Assembly (NCBI GenBank): GCA_951802195.1
Contig: OX637626.1
Span: 124,001-188,000, forward strand
Direction of reading: 5' to 3'
DNA: 64,000 bases
Source of the DNA: Tausonia pullulans
Lineage: Eukaryota; Basidiomycota; Tremellomycetes; Cystofilobasidiales; Mrakiaceae
The translations under genes and the position numbers were made by a program. Below, one piece after another: positions 22,007 to 33,459 of the stretch. Numbering within the stretch: position 1 is the stretch's first letter; each line of letters opens with the position of its first letter. The notes under the pieces are model-generated. The model was given only the letters and a program-made list of their open reading frames with translations, did not search any database and had not been told where the DNA came from.

Positions 22007-24862
22007 TCACCGCTTGATCCCCACCTCGGCTGCCCTCCTCCTTTCCTCGACACCCCTGAGCTCAAGCTCAACATCCCCCAACTCAGCCCTCGCCCGCCAA
22101 AACTCCCACGTCACCTTAGCATGCTCCGCTCGAAGCCCAGCGCCCGTCATCGCGAGCTTGTCGAGCTATGTTGCGCGCGAGCACGTGTCAGCGAAGAAGG
22201 AGAGTAAGGAAGAAGAAGACTCACGTCGTCCCACTGCGTCTTGAACAGCGTCCCGGCGGCATGAGGACCGGCCTCAGCCTCAGCGGTCGAGATGAGCCGA
22301 GCAAGGACGCGCTCGACGCGCTCGCGCTCGCGTCGGAAGGCTGCTGAACCACCACCCACAGATGAGGCCGATGTGGATGCCGACAGCTGTGGCGGCGGCT
22401 GAAGTTGAGGCGTAGGGGGTGCTTGAGAGGAAGCTGACGCCGGGAGAACGGTCGTTATGAGAGGTGAAGACAATGGCAACGACGGAGTTTCGTCTCCTGG
22501 AGTCGTCGTTGAGGGAAGACCAGAAGTGATTGGCACAGTGACAAGAGGCACAATGCCAGTGAGGGCTGCACGGGAAGGGTGGATAAACCCGGCTGCACGG
22601 ACGAGCGCGGGTGGCGAGGGGGAGCGGCGACGATGAGAGTCATTGACGGCTAAAGGGGCGACGGGAGCGGCTGGCGTCGAGACTGGAGTTGCTTGGGATG
22701 CGACTGGCGCAGCTGATAACAAAGAAGCTCAGTGTTGGTCAATCTTCAAGGCGGGAGATCTTCTTCGCTCACCTCGTGGCAGGATAGGAAGTTGCGACTC
22801 CTCGGTTGATTGCCAATCCATCCACGAGTCGTCCTCGGCTACCTTCCTGTCCTGAACATGAGCGGTCGGCAGGTTCACGTCCATCGTAAGGGATGACCTC
22901 GGAGCTGAAGTCACCACAGTCGGGTTCGCTGGAGCCAGAGGAGCTACTGCAGCTGCAGCAGATGTCCCCTCCGCAGACGCACTCGTCGCCAGCTCCTCGG
23001 ATGAGCTCCCACCACCATCACAAAGCTTCTTCCTCTCCCTCTCCGCCTTTCTCTCTTCCAGAGCCCTCACCCTCTCTGCCCACTCCTTTCCGCCCAGTGG
23101 CTCGTTCCTCCTTGCCTCAGCAGCCTCCGCCTCCGCTGTTGCCGCTGCCTCTTCTGCGGCTCGTTGTTCTGTCTCGGCAGTGCGATCCACGTCCATCATC
23201 CCGCCACCGCCGTTGGACAGCTGACGTCGTTCGTCCCCCCAAGAACGAGCTGGCCCTCCTCCCGCAGCCCATCCCGGTCCTCCTCCTCCACCTCCACGAG
23301 GCGCAGTAGGCGGCATCCTTCCTCGTCGCCCACCACCACTGCCAGACGAAGATGCAGCAGCGGAAACGAATGCTCCCGACTGTGGCGCGAGCGGGGCGCC
23401 TTTCCGCACAGTCGTCGACGATGCAGGCGGAGCAACACCAGCGGTAGTATATTCCCGGTCTCGGGGGCTTGGCGACCGGCGGCGGGAGGTGCTCGTGGAC
23501 GTCGTCGACGAGCGGGAGGTTGAGCGGGGACGCCGGTCGGGCCGTAAGGAGCCAGGGGGACCGTACAAATTCTGAGGAGGGGGCGACCACTCTCGTCCCC
23601 GTCCGCGTTCACGCTCGCGGAGAGGCGGCGGGGGGGAGTGACGCCGCCCTCCGCCAATATGAGACGGTAGCGGGGAGCGTTCCCGCCGTCCGAAGGAAGA
23701 AGGCGGAGAGGAGAGGATGCCTCTCCGTGGGTACCGCTGGGGATCACGATCTTGAAAACGGTACTGAGACGAAGGGGAACGATCCCGGTCTCGGTCTCTA
23801 TCGCGAGGGTCCATGATCGGCCTCGAAGGGAGGACAGCAGACAAAGGGGGAGGGGGCGGCGAAGGCGAGCGTGCGAACGAGGCGGAGAGACGACGAGGCT
23901 CCATCATGCGGGGTGGGGACTTGGGTGGTAAGCGAGCGTAGACAGGGAGACCGGTTGGAGGGAGAGGGGGTGTAGTAGATCGACCGAGCTTTTGGTCCGA
24001 GAGAGAGGCTGAAGGAGCGCGTCGGAACGAGGACGACGAGGCCGAGGCGGGCACGTCGGGTTCTTCGCCCTCTTCGAGCTCTTCGTGACTGTTAGGGGCC
24101 ACGGGGCCACCGATACGGTCGAGGAGGCTTGGCTGGGACGACGCGACGAGCGGGGGGGGTGATGGTGGAGGTGCTGCCGTCGATATTGACGGCTGCCGGA
24201 GCTGAGGGAGGGACGCAGGAGGCGGTGAGTCTGGGTGTCGGCGAGAAAATGGAGGCATGGGAGGAGAAGGTGTGCGGTGGCGTCCAAAGTCTAAGACAGA
24301 TGGGGTCGTGATAAATGAAAGAACAGAGAACGGTGAGTGAGTTAGACGCGTCGAGACGCGGGAGAAACAAGAAAGACGGACCTCGCTCGAGGCTCCTCCT
24401 CAACGGCGGGCCGTCGCGTCGGACGTCACGGTACTCGATGTAATTCCTCGAGTCGCGGTCATCACGGTAAGCGTTATCGTACGGCGAGGGTGCCCTCCAC
24501 TCGCGAGAAGGGCCCGGTCCTCCAAAGCGCGACGGGCTTCTGGACCGCTCGCGACCACCCCTGTAGCCTCCTCCTACTGGCATCCCTCCGCGAGGCGGAC
24601 TCGGACTTCGAGGCCTGCCTCCTCCTCCTCCTCCTCCAGCTCCGCGCCATCCACGATCCCGATCCCAATCGCGTTCTCTGTCGAAGTGGGGAGGGTCGGC
24701 AGGCGGACCCCAGCGACCACCGCGTATGCCGCCAGTCGGCGGCGGAGAGCGATCACCTCCTCCTCGGCCGCGTCGATCTGGGCCGGCGCGCAGTCTGTGG
24801 TGAGAGGGCGGCGGGGAGCGCGGCCGCGGAGGAAGGGGAGGCGGCGGCGGGGAGCGCGGCAT
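22007..24862 (-). CDS. Arg/Ser/Pro/Gly-rich nuclear-type protein, unknown function
   Basis: The start chosen is ATG 24862 ([20 protein letters not shown]). The N-terminal exon is rich in RS, RD, RG and SP repeats (FDRERDWDRDRGWRGAG, RERSRSPSRFGG). A second large exon (about 22777-24260) continues with DRDRDRDRSPSSQYRFQD and REREREGRG-like patches, then a coiled coil with many Ala/Glu (EQRAAEEAAATAEAEAAEA) and KEWAERVRALEERKAERERK. Downstream exons give a Pro-rich linker, then a helical C terminus (REREREVERVLARL-type, LFKTQWDD, LDKLAMTGAGLRAEHAKVTW) and stop at 22007. The composition is that of SR-like RNA-processing or transcription factors, but no RRM or other fold is visible, so function is open. 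Confidence 0.7.
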
Positions 24863-25335
24863 GTTAATAGTGGGTAGGCGGTGGAAGAGCGCGAGTGAGA
24901 GAAGGTGGAGAGGGAGTCGCGCGACGGACCTTTGCGTCGTCCCCTTGGCAACGCCTCGCCCTCCATTGTTGAATGAAACCAAGGGCGATAGAGCCGAATC
25001 TGGGGAGCCGGGCCAGGGGGGTCGAGGCGGGGAGACGAATGAAGCAATCCCCCCAATCGAGCGACGAAGGAGGAAAGATGGGCTGGAGCCCCCGCCTGCG
25101 TTTGAGGAGACCCCCTCTTCGTCACTGCGAGCGGTCCCCTGCCGGCCGAGAAGAAGGCTGAGTCCTGCTTCTTTCTCGACGTTAACCTCCTACAAGCAAC
25201 GCCCGCCTCCTCGTAGCTCGCTCCCTTCTTCCTCGCTTCAGCACCAACTCGCCTCGCCGCCGCTCGCTCGCATCCCGTTCTCTCCGCCGGCTGCGCCTCC
25301 TCCCTCTCTTCTCCGCCCTCTTCTCTCCTAGCACC
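24863..25335. promoter_or_regulatory. Divergent promoter region
   Basis: 473 bp between the SR-like gene (minus) and the next plus-strand start. It contains a long pyrimidine-rich tract ending at the plus-strand ATG (about 25190-25335). No distinct motif was identified. Confidence 0.4.
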
Positions 25336-26425
25336 ATGGCCGCTGCCAACGATCAGGGTCAGCCCTCGCTCGCTCGCTCTCCCTCTTTTCCTGGGTCCCA
25401 CCCGCCTGCCGAGACTGACATTCAACGCGGCCCTACTCAGTCCCCCTTGGCTTTGGCGAGCTCGACGTTGAGGCCGTTCAGAAGCGACTCCAGAAGGAGT
25501 TTGCCCTTCGCGCCAGTGCGTCACCTCGCTCTCTCGCCAATTCGCTCCCTGTTCCCACCCTCAGTTTAGCCTCGGGTTGCCATCAATCGGGGGTCGGCCG
25601 GCTAGCCTGAGATGACGACAGCCTTGCTGACTGGCTCCCTTCTTTGTAACAGAGCAAGAGGCGAACAAAGACGACGGGAACCCTTTCCCAACGGACGAGG
25701 AGCTCCAGCAGGACTTTGACCTGCTCATCGAAGCGCGCGCCCTGCAACTCATCGAGAAGAGCCGCTCACGGTCCGGTTCCATCGCCGCCAGTGCCGGCAG
25801 CAGGAGTGCCCGCGGCTCCTTTTCCAACTCAGCTTTGGGCTCAGGCTCGCCCTTCTTCGTGAGTCTGGCCTGGGGGTCTAATTCGCTCGTCGTCGTGCGT
25901 CAGGGTGCCTGTCGTCGGTCCGGCTGCTCATCCATCGGCGTGCCCCCTTCCCTTGCCTTCTCGATATACACACAGAAATCCAACACGCTCCCAGACTCCA
26001 AGCCGACGACTCCTCCCTTCAACACACAGCCTCTCCCGTCGCAGGACGCTCTCCCGCCTCGAGCACCGCTCCATCACCTCCCCTCCGGCCTCTCCATGAC
26101 GGCCGCTGCTCCGCCGCCTTCGTCGTCCCAGGCTGGTGGCCAACCAGTCCGGCCGTCGCCGCTCCAGGCGTCTGTCGCCGCCGAGGATACCCAACACGAG
26201 GACCCTGAGCACGGAGAGAGTGCGTGGGATCGATACCAGAGGAGTCACTGATCCTGACACTAGCATTGACCGAACCCTCGCTCGCTTTCCTCAGGCGCCC
26301 TTTCTAGCGGTGCGAACACGCCCAGCTCGATGCTCTCCCGACAATCGAGCCGGAGGTCCTCCCGCGGGCGGCTCAGCAGGCGGCCGAGCATGCGCACGAA
26401 CGAGAACTCGTATGAGGTCCGCTGA
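25336..26425 (+). CDS. Small Ser/Arg-rich protein of unknown function
   Basis: Exon 1 (25336..25357) encodes MAAANDQ and joins across a GT-AG intron to PLGFGELDVEAVQKRLQKE. A further exon reads NPFPTDEELQQDFDLLIEAR and ALQLIEKSRSRSGSIAASAG. Another exon, probably starting after CGTCGCAG near 26043, reads DALPPRAPLHHL. The final exon begins about 26296 (SALSSGANTPSSML) and ends in a Ser/Arg tail (RSSRGRLSRRPSMRTNE) at TGA 26423..26425. All phases close with this model. The helical segment with conserved-looking acidic and Leu residues suggests a short coiled coil followed by a phosphorylatable RS tail. Family not recognised; the third intron is the least certain border. Confidence 0.6.
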
Positions 26426-26950
26426 TGGACAGTCGACGCATCGGAGAAGGAAGGAAGAAAGTGGCGAAAGGGTGTATGCGCGCGCGCGCGCCTGCCTGTC
26501 TAATCGTCCACCCTTCTCTCTTCTTGCTCCCGCTTGTTCCTGGGTCCCGTCCAGATGCGTCATCTTCGATCTAGAGATTTGGTCTTCCCTTTATCTCTCT
26601 CCGCGCTTTCCGCATCCATTCACATTCTGTCTCGTGTAGCTCGTTGCCCGCTGGATCCCATCATCTCCTACCATTCCTCTCCTCCTTTTGTTCGCCGCAT
26701 TTGCTTAGAGCTCCGTCGAGATTCAAGACGATTGCCACCCCTCCCCTTTGATATCACAATTGGTTGTCAAGGAAAACACCTCGTCGACGTGGAGCATCGA
26801 GACGCGAAGAGAGAAGCGAGACGCGTCTCTTGATGCCGGCTTGCTTTCCCTCCGCACGCTCTTCCCCTCCCCTTTCCACCCCACCCTCAACCTTCACCGA
26901 CCTTCTTCCCTTTCCCACACATCGCCTTCCTCCATCACGCCATTCAGCAC
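26426..26950. other. Intergenic region upstream of RAD51, with a short CG-alternating tract
   Basis: 525 bp. It carries an alternating GC run (about 26477-26490, TATGCGCGCGCGCGCGCC) and a long pyrimidine-rich leader before the RAD51 start. No damage-response element could be asserted by eye. Confidence 0.45.
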
Positions 26951-28830
26951 ATGTCAGACACCGCCTCACAGGAGCCTCAAGGCCTCCACGAAGCGGACGG
27001 CCAGCAGCAGGAGTACGAGGAGGAGGAGGAGGGGATCGGAGGACCCTTGCTCGTCACGAAGCTCTCGGTATGTAAGACGACGCGTCTCTCTCCCTCCACC
27101 CGTCATACTCTCGTCCATTGGGGCTGACTTTCCTGTGTGCTCTCTCGCACGGTATTAATGAATGGATATAGGAAGCGGGCCTTTCAATGGCCGACTGCAA
27201 GAAGCTTCAGGAGGCCGGGCTCTAGTGCGTCCGCACCCACCTCCACCGCAACGTCCCACTCGGTTCCTCTTCTCCGCTCTCTTTGATCTGACCTCATTTT
27301 ACCCTTAGCACGGTCGAAAGCGTTGCTTTTACACCCAAGAAGGTCCTCACCACGATCAAGGGCATCTCTGAGGCTAAGGCCGACAAGATCCTCGCTGAGG
27401 GTGAGTCCCGGTTGCCCACGCCGGATACAGGGCCCGCCCTCGACCTCCACACGCGCATGCTAGGGCTGCCGGCTCTCCACCTGTCTAGCGAGGAAGAAGA
27501 CTGATCGCCTGTCTCTTGATAGCGAATAAGCTCGTTCCAATGGGCTTCACGACGGCCACTGAATTTCATTCCCGTCGATCCGAGCTGGTGTGCATTACGA
27601 CAGGCAGCAAGGTCCTCGACACGCTTCTAGGCGGTACGTTTTTACTTCCCCCCCCCCCCCCCCCAATTCCTCTCTCTCCCCTCTCTCCACTGCTGATAAA
27701 TGACGCCCACATTAGGTGGAATTGAGACGGGCGCCATTACAGAGCTCATCGGTGAGTTCCGGACGGGCAAGTCGCAGCTCTGTCACACCCTTGCCGTGAC
27801 GTGCCAGCTGCCGTTATCAATGGGGGGTGGGGAGGGCAAGTGTTTATACATTGATACGGAGGGTGAGTGTGGCTTTTTTTAAAAAAAATTATTGATTGCG
27901 GGATGGCTGACGATGGTAAATAATAATAATAATAATAATAAAAGGCACCTTCCGCCCGATCCGAGTGTTGTCGGTTGCGGAGCGGTTCGGTCTGAATGGC
28001 GAGGAGGTCCTCGACAACATTGCATACGCAAGGTCTATCTTGCCCACCCAAGCTCGAGCTTTTGGCAACACACTGACTGCCCAGAATAACTTCCAGGGCC
28101 TACAACTCGGACCATCAGCAGAAGCTCCTCCTCCAGGCGTCGGCGATGATGGCCGAGTCCCGGTTCGCGCTCATGATCGTCGACTCGTGCACCTCGCTAT
28201 ACCGAGTTGACTTCTCGGGTCGTGGGGAGTTGTCAGCGGTGCGTTTTTCACTCTGATCCTTGGAGCAATATGAGACAGAGTAACTCATCCTCCTTCTCAC
28301 GCAACGCAGAGACAAGTCCATCTCGCCAAGTTCCTCCGCAACTTGATGCGACTCGCCGACGAGTTTGGCATCGCTGTCGTTGTGACTAACCAGGTTGTCG
28401 CGACGGTCGATGGTGGCGCTATGATGGGTCCGGACGTCCGTGATCCTTTCTCTCGTGCGCTTGTAGTTTGATGTGTGGCTGATCTGAGCTCGTTTACTCT
28501 ATCTCTTCTTAGAAAAAACCTATCGGAGGCAACATCATGTATGTTTCTTCCCCTCACTTCCTTCCCTTCGTCCCCCTGCCCACACTGACCTCATCTCTTC
28601 TCGAAACCAGGGCCCACGCCTCGACAACCCGTCTCTTCCTCTCCAAGGGCAGAGGCTCGAATCGCAAGTGCAAAATCTTTGATTCCCCGTGTCTTCCGGA
28701 GAGCGACTGCATGTTTAGCATCAAGTGGGTCTTGCTCTCCCTCTTTGGAGTGAAGCAAGGCGTAGGCTAACTGACTGGATCGGTGGCCAGTGCGGATGGG
28801 ATTGGAGACCCGGAGGAGATGGATCCTTGA
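26951..28830 (+). CDS. RAD51: RAD51 recombinase
   Basis: Rad51 forms the ATP-dependent strand-exchange filament in homologous recombination. Eleven exons close in frame to 351 residues: 26951..27067, 27172..27224, 27309..27400, 27523..27633, 27716..27862, 27945..28032, 28097..28238, 28310..28435, 28513..28538 (26 nt), 28611..28724, 28791..28830. The acidic N terminus ([13 protein letters not shown]) is typical of Rad51 rather than Dmc1. The N-terminal helix-hairpin domain reads [20 protein letters not shown]; Walker A is GEFRTGKSQ; Walker B is [12 protein letters not shown], followed by [13 protein letters not shown]. The loop-2 region reads [17 protein letters not shown]. The end is [10 protein letters not shown]. 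The intron before exon 6 ends in a TAA microsatellite. Confidence 0.95.
27648..27664 (+). repeat. Poly-C tract in RAD51 intron 4
   Basis: Seventeen consecutive C lie inside the intron between 27633 and 27716, upstream of a CT-rich stretch and the acceptor. It may act as an unusual polypyrimidine tract or be length-variable. Confidence 0.9.
27914..27944 (+). repeat. TAA microsatellite directly at a RAD51 3' splice site
   Basis: About seven TAA units end in AAAG, which is the acceptor of RAD51 intron 5 (next exon begins at 27945). There is no pyrimidine tract here; a CTGAC branch-like site lies about 35 nt upstream. Confidence 0.9.
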
Positions 28831-30452
28831 TCGAGGTTCATGAGCCTTCAGTCTCCGTCTTTAACATTATCGTTCGCTTTCCCCCTTCCTTTCCTTTTTT
28901 CCTTATGCTTTCCAATAAAACTCAGCATAGGTCTCTCTATCTGCCTGTCTCTCTCGCATTCTATTTTTTCTTTCTTTTCACCCGCCCCACCCCCCCCCCC
29001 CCCTTTTTTCTCGCATCACATCTCCTCACCCTCTCTCACTCAGTCAGCTACTTTCCCTTCTGCTCCTTGGTTTCCCCTTCGGTTCCGCTTTCCCTTCCTT
29101 CCGGTCTTCATTTCGTTGCCCCACCCCTTTCCCCAGCCCGAATCGACGAGCTCATGAACCTTGTACAATCTCATTCTGCCTGTGGTCCTTGTGTTCCCCT
29201 TGACAAAGTCCATCGTGAGCTCCTCTTCTGGGGCACGAGCAGGCTGCTCTCTCGCGTCGATCGTCTGCACCCGAGTTCAAGGAGAGTGCGCACTGCAGGC
29301 CGGAGCCACCAGACCGAAGGGAAGGCTCAGGGATGGAAAGGGGTCAGAAAAGGGGAGCGAAGTTAAAAAGCAAAAGAGAGAGATGGAGACAGGACCGAGT
29401 GAGATTCAGGTCGTCGTCGGCGGTCAAACTGCAAGCAGTGCGAGGACCGCAGAGGGGGCGCGCCAAACTCGTCGGCGGGCGATTCCCGGCCCCATCTGTT
29501 CCCGGAAAGAGCAAGAAAGCTGGAGCAAGTACGAAGCAGATGGGTTTGATTCCACACCTGATCAGCTCAAAGCCGGGACCGGGTTACAAGAGGTCTTTGC
29601 GCTGTCCTGGCTATATCCCCGCACGGGCATGTTTGGTAGCTCGCCTCGATCCCAGGTGATACAGTGCCGCAAACTGTCTCGGTTGAAATAACATCTCATC
29701 GCCGCCCGCCGGGCCTTTGGGGCATCTATTCGATCTTCGGCTCACCCGGAGTTTCTTTCTCCCCCAAGGAAGAGCACTGCCGGCACGGCAACATCGAATG
29801 TGCTCGAACGTGGGGTGCCATGCGGGTGAACAAAACGAATGCTGGTAAGAGGACATGCCTGGCGAATGACAATGAGACTGGCGCAAGATGACGTTCTCGG
29901 GCGATGAGGAGCTGGGAGGTAAGACAGTGAGACCGTTGATACAGCTTCGGCTCCCTCGAACTTGAGGTGGCGCTCTATTATATTCCTTCGCTCCCCATAT
30001 TAATGCAATAATGCGACGAAACACGCAATGCGATAAAGATTGAATGCGACCTTTGAGCAGGCGAGGATCCAAGTCCTTTCCATTCCCCCTTTCCCCCTCT
30101 CCTTCCTCTGCCTCCCTCCCTTTGCTCCCTTCGTCCGCGTAGAATCGACCGGAAATGCCGGTCTCACCGCCCCTTCGGCTCTCAGGCCCCGTCCCGAGGC
30201 CGCCTGCCCCGCCTCATTGCTTGGACCCTTTCCTCTTGTAAATTCGGCCGGCCCTCTGCCATAAGACCACTTCTCCCATCTCACCTTCTTCCCTTTAACT
30301 ACATCTCTCCCCCCAAAACTCCAAACAACTACTTCTCCTTCCCACCCGCCCCACTGTGTGTACTCCTCTCTTTGTTTGTCATCTCCCTCCCTCGCCTGCC
30401 GTTGACAGTCTTGCTGAACCCTCCCCTCCAGTCCCCCCCCATCTCATCAATC
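28831..30452. other. Long intergenic region
   Basis: 1.6 kb without a gene I can support. The first part is strongly pyrimidine-rich on plus, including a C14 run followed by T6 (28990-29009) and an AATAAA-like element (28914-28921) that could be the RAD51 polyadenylation region. The last 300 bp or so form a CT-rich leader ahead of the 90-residue gene. Open frames at 29161..29691 (plus) and 29611..30072 (minus) lack codon bias, splice logic or any recognisable motif. Confidence 0.4.
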
Positions 30453-30893
30453 ATGGTTCGCAACGACAACGAGCGCGACGGAGCCCGCTCCGAGGCTCTC
30501 CAGGGCCACATCGCCTACTGGCGCTCCAACTCTGAGGAGGGCCAGGCTTGGGTCTCTGCTGGCGACGTGAGCTGCTATCCCCCCCGTATCCTCGAGCTGT
30601 CGTTGCCGCTTATGCTGACGCCTTCCCTCTTTCCCTTCCCTCCCTCTCTCCTACCTCCAGCGCTTCGAGGCCGGCTTCAACAAGGGCTGGGCCGATGCTG
30701 GAGAGGGCAAGAACGATGAGTCCTCGGCTGCCGCTGAGCACCTCGCTGCCATCGGCGACCACCCTCGCGAGTGGGAGTTCGGACACGGTCAGTCCTCCTA
30801 CCTCCTCCACCCGTCTTCTAACTTGGCTGATGGAAATCCACTGTCCTCTCCCCCTCCCTAGGCTACAAGTCCGGACAGGCTGCCCGCCAGTAG
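30453..30893 (+). CDS. 90-residue conserved-looking protein, unknown function
   Basis: Three exons close in frame: 30453..30566, 30661..30787 and 30862..30893, giving 90 residues. The protein is small, hydrophilic and Gly/Ala/Trp-rich: RSEALQGHIAYWRSNSEEGQ, then FEAGFNKGWADAGEGKND, AAEHLAAIGDH, and GHGYKSGQAARQ at the end. Two related segments (IAYWRSNSEEGQAW and FNKGWADAGEGKND) hint at an internal repeat of a short helix plus Gly turn. The long CT-rich leader (30305-30450), CATCAATCATGG start context and C-ending codons suggest strong expression. No signal peptide or membrane segment. I do not recognise the family; a stress- or desiccation-type protein is only a guess. Confidence 0.75.
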
Positions 30894-31634
30894 ACGGACG
30901 GCTTAGGCTTCTCTGTTATTTGGACTAGACTAATGAATGAAAAGTGATCACGTGAAAGTGCCACGTCGCCGACGTCAGAGGGAGATGAGAGAACCCATCA
31001 TCAACCCGCCGGAAAGACGGTCATCTCGTCCCATTTGAGTCACGAGAGGCCGGCTGTTCGAGTAGCTGAAGCCTCCTTAAGCGTTGACGCCATCCGGGTT
31101 TTTTGTTCGCTGCCAAGGGGTCTTCGTCTGGAGCTCGGCCTAGCCAGGGACCGTGCGCGCGATGGGAAGACGAGTGATCGAGTTGTTTGGCTGTTTAAGA
31201 CATCATGATCACTTCGGAGCTCATAAAGGAACGAGAAAGAACGCTCATGTTATCTAAAAAGCGCTTTCTTGATTGAAACGCTACTTGAAGGAAGTTTACG
31301 GAGGTGGCTGCGCCGATGAGAACTCTCACTACAAGACATCGGTATCGTCTGCTTCCTCACACACCAGCTGCCTCTCCTGAGGTTGCCTCTTCACCCGCCA
31401 TCAACAATGCTAAAGCTGATTTCCAACCTTACCAGAGGGAGGACTGATGTGGCTCCGCATCCAGCCTGAGCAGTCAGCCTCGGGGTCTCCAATCGACAAG
31501 GATCGCTCGCTATGACGAAGGCCCGACCTCCCTGTCTACCTCGATTCGAGGGTGCTATCTAGTCCTAGCTAGCTGGCTGGCACCTATCTATTCCTTTCTC
31601 TACTAGTCATCGACCAACAACACCATTCGGCAGC
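30894..31634. other. Intergenic region
   Basis: 741 bp between the 90-residue gene and the aquaglyceroporin. Composition is balanced; no ORF with codon bias, no tRNA-like box and no repeat were seen. Expected contents are a 3' UTR and the transporter promoter. Confidence 0.45.
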
Positions 31635-33459
31635 ATGTCCGAAACCCAGCCTTTGCTCATGTCAAAGCCATCGACGTCCACCGCCTCCTCTCCGTCAACC
31701 CGTCGCGCTCTCCGTCTTCGAGACTCTCTCCGACAATCTCTCGCTGAGTTCCTCGGCACGGCCCTCATCGTCTTCATCGGTGATGGAGTCGTCGCTCAAA
31801 CCGTCCTCTCCAAGGGCGCATTCGGCGGCTGGCTTCACATCAACCTCGCCTGGGCTGGGTATGTCGACTGGGGCGGTCTCAGCGCGAGCGAGCTGTCGGT
31901 ATCCTGACACTTCCTCTGCACGTTCGCTCGCGATGCAGCGGAGTCATGCTTGCGAGCCTTGTCGCAGGTGAGCTTGCAGCGCGATAGCGAGCGACGCAAC
32001 GCCATGACCTGACCCTCTTTATCGCAAGGCTCTGTCAGCGGAGCACACCTCAATCCAGCAGTAAGTCTTCATTGGGAATAGGAAGGCACAAGCACGTGCC
32101 TCGTATTCGATGCGACTGCTTTCTTACTGCCTCGCCCTCCTGTCTCATTCTGGCTCTCTCTCATGAGCTCACATCTCCTCCTCTCTCTCTTCTCAGGTCA
32201 CGATCGCACTCGCTGCGTTCAAGCGCGAGGGTGCTCGCTTCCCCTTGCGCAAAGTCCCAGGCTACATCCGTGCGTTATTGTTCTCTCTTATCTGTCGGCC
32301 GCGCTCCTGTGTGTGTCCTCTCCTGACGCTGTGGCCGCGCCTTCCACTTCACTTCGTCCCGCACGGGCTCATATGATCCTCAGTCGCTCAGATGCTTGGA
32401 GGCTTTGCGGGTGCAGCGCTTGTGTTTGCTGAGTACTGGGTGAGCCCTATTCGCTGTCAACGTGAGCAGAATGAGAATGCTCACGAATTTGCATCACCTC
32501 AGCGCGAGATCGACCTTTACGAGGCCGGCGGACGCTCCGTTCCAGGAGGGAGGATCAACAAGGCTGGCCAGGGACCGACTGCTGGAATGTGAATTAGCGA
32601 ATGCATGCCAACAGCTGTTCTTCATCCGACGAACTGACATCGGATTTCTTTCCATCAGCTTCTGCACCGTCCGTTCTCGTACTCACCTGTCCGATAGTTA
32701 CCAAAGCTGACGGACGTGCTCCAGTACCCTCTTCATCCCTCGAGCTGGGCCACCTCGTTTTGTGAGTGTTCCTTTTTCCTGTGCCCTGTAAACTCATCTG
32801 ACCATGACCTTCATTCTCAGTCTCCGAGTTCCTTGCGGCCGCACTCTTAATGCTTGTATGTATCTCACGTTCCCTTGGACTTTGATGTTTCCTAACTTTG
32901 GGTCCTATCATAGGGCATCTTTGCTATCACGTCGTCCCGGAACAGCGGCACGCGCGACTCGTCGGCCCACTTTTCCGTCTTTGTCCTCATCCTCTGCATC
33001 GGATGCAGTGTCGGTTGGCAGGTGAGAGCGAGAGATGGCAATTTCCCCTCAATCTTGCTGACCCTTGGACGAAACGATCCTTCTCAGACGGGCTACGCCA
33101 TAAATGGTCCGTGATTTGTTGTCTTAGCAATGACTCTTGCTGAGATGGGAGCGCCACTTGTAGCCGCTCGCGACCTCTCTCCTCGCATCTTCACCTACTT
33201 CGTGTATGGATCTGAGGTCTTTACCTCAGGCGGCCACTACTGGGTGCGTTTGCCTGTCTCCCGAGTCAAGCGAGCACTGTCCTGACGAGTCAATGGCGCC
33301 AACAGTGGATTCCTGTCATCGCCCCCATCGCGGGCACTCTTGCCGGGGCGGCCATCTTTGAGCTTCTCATCGGCGAGCCGGATGGCGTCATCGAGGGTCT
33401 CATGGGCGGCCTTCCTATCTCCTCGGAGAACCAGGATGAGCGGGCAGTCGCCATTTAAG
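31635..33459 (+). CDS. Aquaglyceroporin (MIP family)
   Basis: MIP channels move glycerol or water across membranes; fungal members serve osmoregulation. The cytosolic N terminus starts at ATG 31635 (MSETQPLLMSKP). Membrane segment 1 reads LAEFLGTALIVFIGDGVVAQ. Spliced exons give the first pore motif SGAHLNPAVTIALAAFK, then MLGGFAGAALVFAEY, an extracellular loop (DLYEAGGRSVPGGRINKAG), LFSEFLAAALLMLGIFAIT and LILCIGCSVGWQTGYAIN. The second half-helix splices to NAARDLSPRIFTYFVYGSEV, so the second motif is NAA rather than NPA, followed by the Arg-Asp typical of glycerol facilitators. The last segment is WWIPVIAPIAGTLAGAAIF; stop at 33457..33459. About nine introns. Confidence 0.9.

Noticed and set aside
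24574-25524. 316-residue minus-strand open frame
   Set aside because: Off-frame shadow of the Arg/Ser-rich gene and its promoter; the alternative frame contains the RS/RG repeats and splices properly.
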